Source: an uncultured Desulfobacterium sp. (GTDB taxonomy: Bacteria > Desulfobacterota > Desulfobacteria > Desulfobacterales > Desulfobacteraceae). Taken from it: 8,486 nucleotides of DNA. Shown one piece after another: positions 6,107-8,486 of the stretch. The stretch lies in the NCBI GenBank assembly GCA_937124525.1, contig CAKZLA010000168.1, forward strand, positions 1 through 8,486, in the 5' to 3' direction. A model generated the notes under the pieces. It did not search any database. It was not told the origin of the DNA and worked only from the letters and a program-made list of their open reading frames with translations. The first letter of the stretch is position 1, and every line of letters starts with the position of its first letter. The translations under genes were made by a program, and so were the position numbers.

Positions 6107-8486
6107 ATGAAAAAGTTCTATTTCTACTTACTGGTAGTTATGATTTTTGGAACTTTTGCTACTGCAGAAGCTCAAAATAATAGTAAAAATCCTTCCGAAT
6201 ATCCAATATGGATTGATATGATGGAGGATAATGATGCAAACTTCTACGAAACTGTTGATGCATTCAATCAGTACTGGGAATCACGTCCAGATCGTAAAGG
6301 AAGCGGTTACAATCCATTCAAGCGATGGGAGTGGTATATGAAACATAAAATAAATCCAGATGGTTCAAGGAGAGAATTAGGTAAGGATATCCAATTGTAT
6401 AATAGTTTCATTACTAACCAACGAAAAGTACCAAATTTTGCAGGCGATTGGTTAAACATTGGTCCGATTGATCTTCCTTCTTCTCCGAATTCCTTTTGGG
6501 GAAATGGTAGAATTAATGCAATCGCATTTCATCCAACAGATGCTGATGTAATTTATATTGGAGCACCTGCTGGCGGTTTATGGAGATCTGATGATGGTGG
6601 TCAAAACTGGATTCCGTTAACGGATAATCAGCCAACACTTGGTGTATCATCAATAGCTGTTGATCATTCAAATCCTAATATTATTTATATTGGAACCGGG
6701 GATCGTGATGCTGGAGATGCTGAAGGACTTGGCGTTTTCAAAAGTATTGATGGGGGAATAACCTTTAATCCTAGTAATAATAATATGGGGAATGCAACAG
6801 TAGGAAGACTCATTATTCATCCAACAAACCCTAATATTATAGTTGCTGCTACAAACACTGGTATATATAAATCCACTGATGGAGCTTCAACATGGAGTCT
6901 TACTCAAGGTGGTAATATGAAAGAAGTGGTATTTAATCCTAATAATCCTGATTTAATTTATGCATCAGCCTCGGGTGATTTTTATAAATCAAGTGATATG
7001 GGTGAATCATTTACCAGAATAACTAATGGAACGCCTAATTCAGCTTCACGTGGAGTAATTGCAGTTAGTGAAGCAAATCCCAACTATGTTTATTTCTTTA
7101 CAACAACAAGCAGTGCATATTACGGAACCTACCTAAGTACTGATAATGGCACAAGTTTTACTTTACAATCTGACTCACCCAATGTAATGGGATGGGCGTG
7201 TAATGGTGGCTCTGGTGGTCAAGCTTGGTATGATTTGGACATTGCTGTTGATCCTACAAATGAAAATGTAATTTATGCCGGAGGTATAAATTGTTGGAAA
7301 TCGGTTAATGCAGGGCAAACATGGTCGATGGTGTCAAATCAAACAGGAGATTGTGGTGCTGAAGCTGTACATGCTGATTTACATGTGTTTGAGTATAACC
7401 CGTTAAATAATATACTCTATGTTGGAAATGATGGTGGAATTTGGTTTACTGATAATGATGGTTCAACTTGGGACAGAATCACAAATGGTTTGGCAATTGG
7501 TCAGCAATATAAGCTTGGACAGAGTAAATTGCTTCAAAACCATGTAACCACAGGATACCAGGATAATGGTATCTCATTATATCATACAAATACATGGATT
7601 CAGTCGGATATGTATGCTGATGGAATGGAAGCTGAAATGGATAATCATGATACTACTTTGAGTTACGGATGTATGCAATATGGCCGTATGTTTAGAATGG
7701 TAAATGATAAAGCACAAGATTTAATTGCTGGGCAAGGTGTAAATGGAATTACAGAAACTGGTAATTGGGTAACCCCATTCTGTCAACATGAATCTGATCC
7801 AAATATTATGTTTATCGGATATCAAAATTTGTGGAGAACCACTAATTTACAGCAAGGTTCACCTTCATGGACAAAAATTTCTTCAGGCGTTGGTGGCGGA
7901 TCGATTACAGTTGTTGAACACTCTCCAGCAAATGGAGATTTATTTTATTTTGCTTCTTCATCAAATAATCTGGTAAGATCTGATAATATTCTTGAATCTT
8001 CTCCTGATTATTTAAACCTTCAGAGCGCATTACCCGGATCAGGTACATTATTTGATATTGAAGCTCATCCATTGAATGAAAATGTAGTTTATATTACAAG
8101 AGGTAATAGTATCTATAAATCCATAAATAAAGGGTTGAACTGGGATGATATTACCTTAAATCTTCCTGATTTGAGTTTAAATGATGTCGCATACTACAAT
8201 CGTAATAACGTTGAAGGCTTATATGTAGCAACTAATATTGGAGTTTTCTTTAAAGATGAGTTTATGTCGGAATGGATATTATTTTCCGATAATTTACCGG
8301 CAGCAATTCTTGTAACTGAAGTTGAAATGTACCTCGATCAGGATGATAGAATGGAAGACCGAATCAGGGCATCTTCATATGGAAGAGGACTTTGGGGATC
8401 GCCTACTTATTATTACTCTCCAACTGCTAATTTCGATGTAAGTGAAGCTAATATTCCAGCTGGATGTGCAATTGATTTCTATGATC
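6107..8486 (+). CDS. Secreted Asp-box (BNR/sortilin-like) repeat protein with start of a PKD-like domain, 3' end cut
   Basis: One uninterrupted frame of 793 codons runs to the window end with no stop. Residues 1-23 are a signal peptide ending FATAEAQ. A non-repetitive N-terminal region (about 24-132) is followed by a beta-propeller-like region. Asp-boxes (S-x-D-x-G-x-x-W/F) occur at about residues 161-168, 213-220, 256-263, 295-302, 344-351, 399-406, 448-455 and 672-679. They are often preceded by P-x-(N/D)-x-I-Y strands, as in DADVIYIGAPAGGLWRSDDG. SSYGRGLWG at 756-764 is the usual closing strand of these proteins in Bacteroidota. PTANFDVSEANIPAGCAIDFYD at the end opens a PKD-like domain, and a C-terminal type IX secretion signal may follow beyond the window. 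Such folds occur in sialidase, GH74 and VPS10 relatives, but I see no catalytic signature, so function is unassigned. The ATG lacks a good Shine-Dalgarno and has an A-rich leader, as is common in Bacteroidota. Codon use (AAT, GAT, ATT, TTA, AGA) is far more AT-biased than in the six genes before it. Confidence 0.88.
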   Translation, partial: MKKFYFYLLVVMIFGTFATAEAQNNSKNPSEYPIWIDMMEDNDANFYETVDAFNQYWESRPDRKGSGYNPFKRWEWYMKHKINPDGSRRELGKDIQLYNSFITNQRKVPNFAGDWLNIGPIDLPSSPNSFWGNGRINAIAFHPTDADVIYIGAPAGGLWRSDDGGQNWIPLTDNQPTLGVSSIAVDHSNPNIIYIGTGDRDAGDAEGLGVFKSIDGGITFNPSNNNMGNATVGRLIIHPTNPNIIVAATNTGIYKSTDGASTWSLTQGGNMKEVVFNPNNPDLIYASASGDFYKSSDMGESFTRITNGTPNSASRGVIAVSEANPNYVYFFTTTSSAYYGTYLSTDNGTSFTLQSDSPNVMGWACNGGSGGQAWYDLDIAVDPTNENVIYAGGINCWKSVNAGQTWSMVSNQTGDCGAEAVHADLHVFEYNPLNNILYVGNDGGIWFTDNDGSTWDRITNGLAIGQQYKLGQSKLLQNHVTTGYQDNGISLYHTNTWIQSDMYADGMEAEMDNHDTTLSYGCMQYGRMFRMVNDKAQDLIAGQGVNGITETGNWVTPFCQHESDPNIMFIGYQNLWRTTNLQQGSPSWTKISSGVGGGSITVVEHSPANGDLFYFASSSNNLVRSDNILESSPDYLNLQSALPGSGTLFDIEAHPLNENVVYITRGNSIYKSINKGLNWDDITLNLPDLSLNDVAYYNRNNVEGLYVATNIGVFFKDEFMSEWILFSDNLPAAILVTEVEMYLDQDDRMEDRIRASSYGRGLWGSPTYYYSPTANFDVSEANIPAGCAIDFYD

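Noticed and set aside
7788..7976. 62-codon + strand frame
   Set aside because: It lies out of frame inside the long secreted-protein gene, whose frame is open throughout 6107-8486.
6107..8486. Frameshifted or broken gene
   Set aside because: I translated the whole stretch and found one continuous frame with consistent repeats; the end is missing only because the window stops.
1..8486. CRISPR array, tRNA or complete insertion sequence
   Set aside because: No regularly spaced identical repeats, cloverleaf-like segments or transposase frames were found on either strand.

Overview
The window holds six genes on the + strand that look proteobacterial, then an abrupt change into AT-rich sequence of Bacteroidota character. 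No gene is supported on the - strand, and I see no tRNA, rRNA, CRISPR array or complete insertion sequence. The first ~6 kb has mixed codon usage, clear Shine-Dalgarno sites and a TRAP transporter. This suggests a proteobacterium or Desulfobacterota-like bacterium, but that placement is inference and not read from a marker gene.

Region 1 (1-3565) reads as one operon. It contains the C-terminal part of a YtcJ-type amidohydrolase (cut by the window start), an ornithine cyclodeaminase/mu-crystallin family enzyme, and the TRAP small (DctQ) and large (DctM) membrane subunits. The last two overlap by 7 bases. Region 2 (3566-3845) is a 280-base spacer with an AT-rich palindrome, repeated AGCTAA-type words and a near-match to a sigma-54 promoter just before the next gene. 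Region 3 (3846-5956) has the TRAP periplasmic binding protein (DctP), a small GC-rich hairpin, and a D-2-hydroxyacid dehydrogenase of the D-lactate dehydrogenase type. Together regions 1 to 3 look like an uptake-and-catabolism cassette. DctP captures an organic acid or amino-acid-like compound, DctQM imports it, and the amidohydrolase, the imine/amine-active enzyme and the 2-oxoacid/2-hydroxyacid dehydrogenase probably process it. The substrate cannot be read from the sequence.

Region 4 (5957-6106) is a short non-coding junction. It contains a GGGGTCAGGCTTGAC word that resembles dispersed repeat sequence, and a strong Shine-Dalgarno that fits poorly with the gene behind it.

Region 5 (6107-8486) is one uninterrupted reading frame of 793 codons that runs off the window end. 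It encodes a secreted protein with a signal peptide, at least eight Asp-box (BNR/sortilin-like) repeats and the beginning of a PKD-like domain. Its codon use, its ATG without a good Shine-Dalgarno and its architecture are typical of Bacteroidota type IX-secreted proteins. The change at about 6.0-6.1 kb is the most notable feature of the window: either horizontal transfer or a chimeric assembly join.
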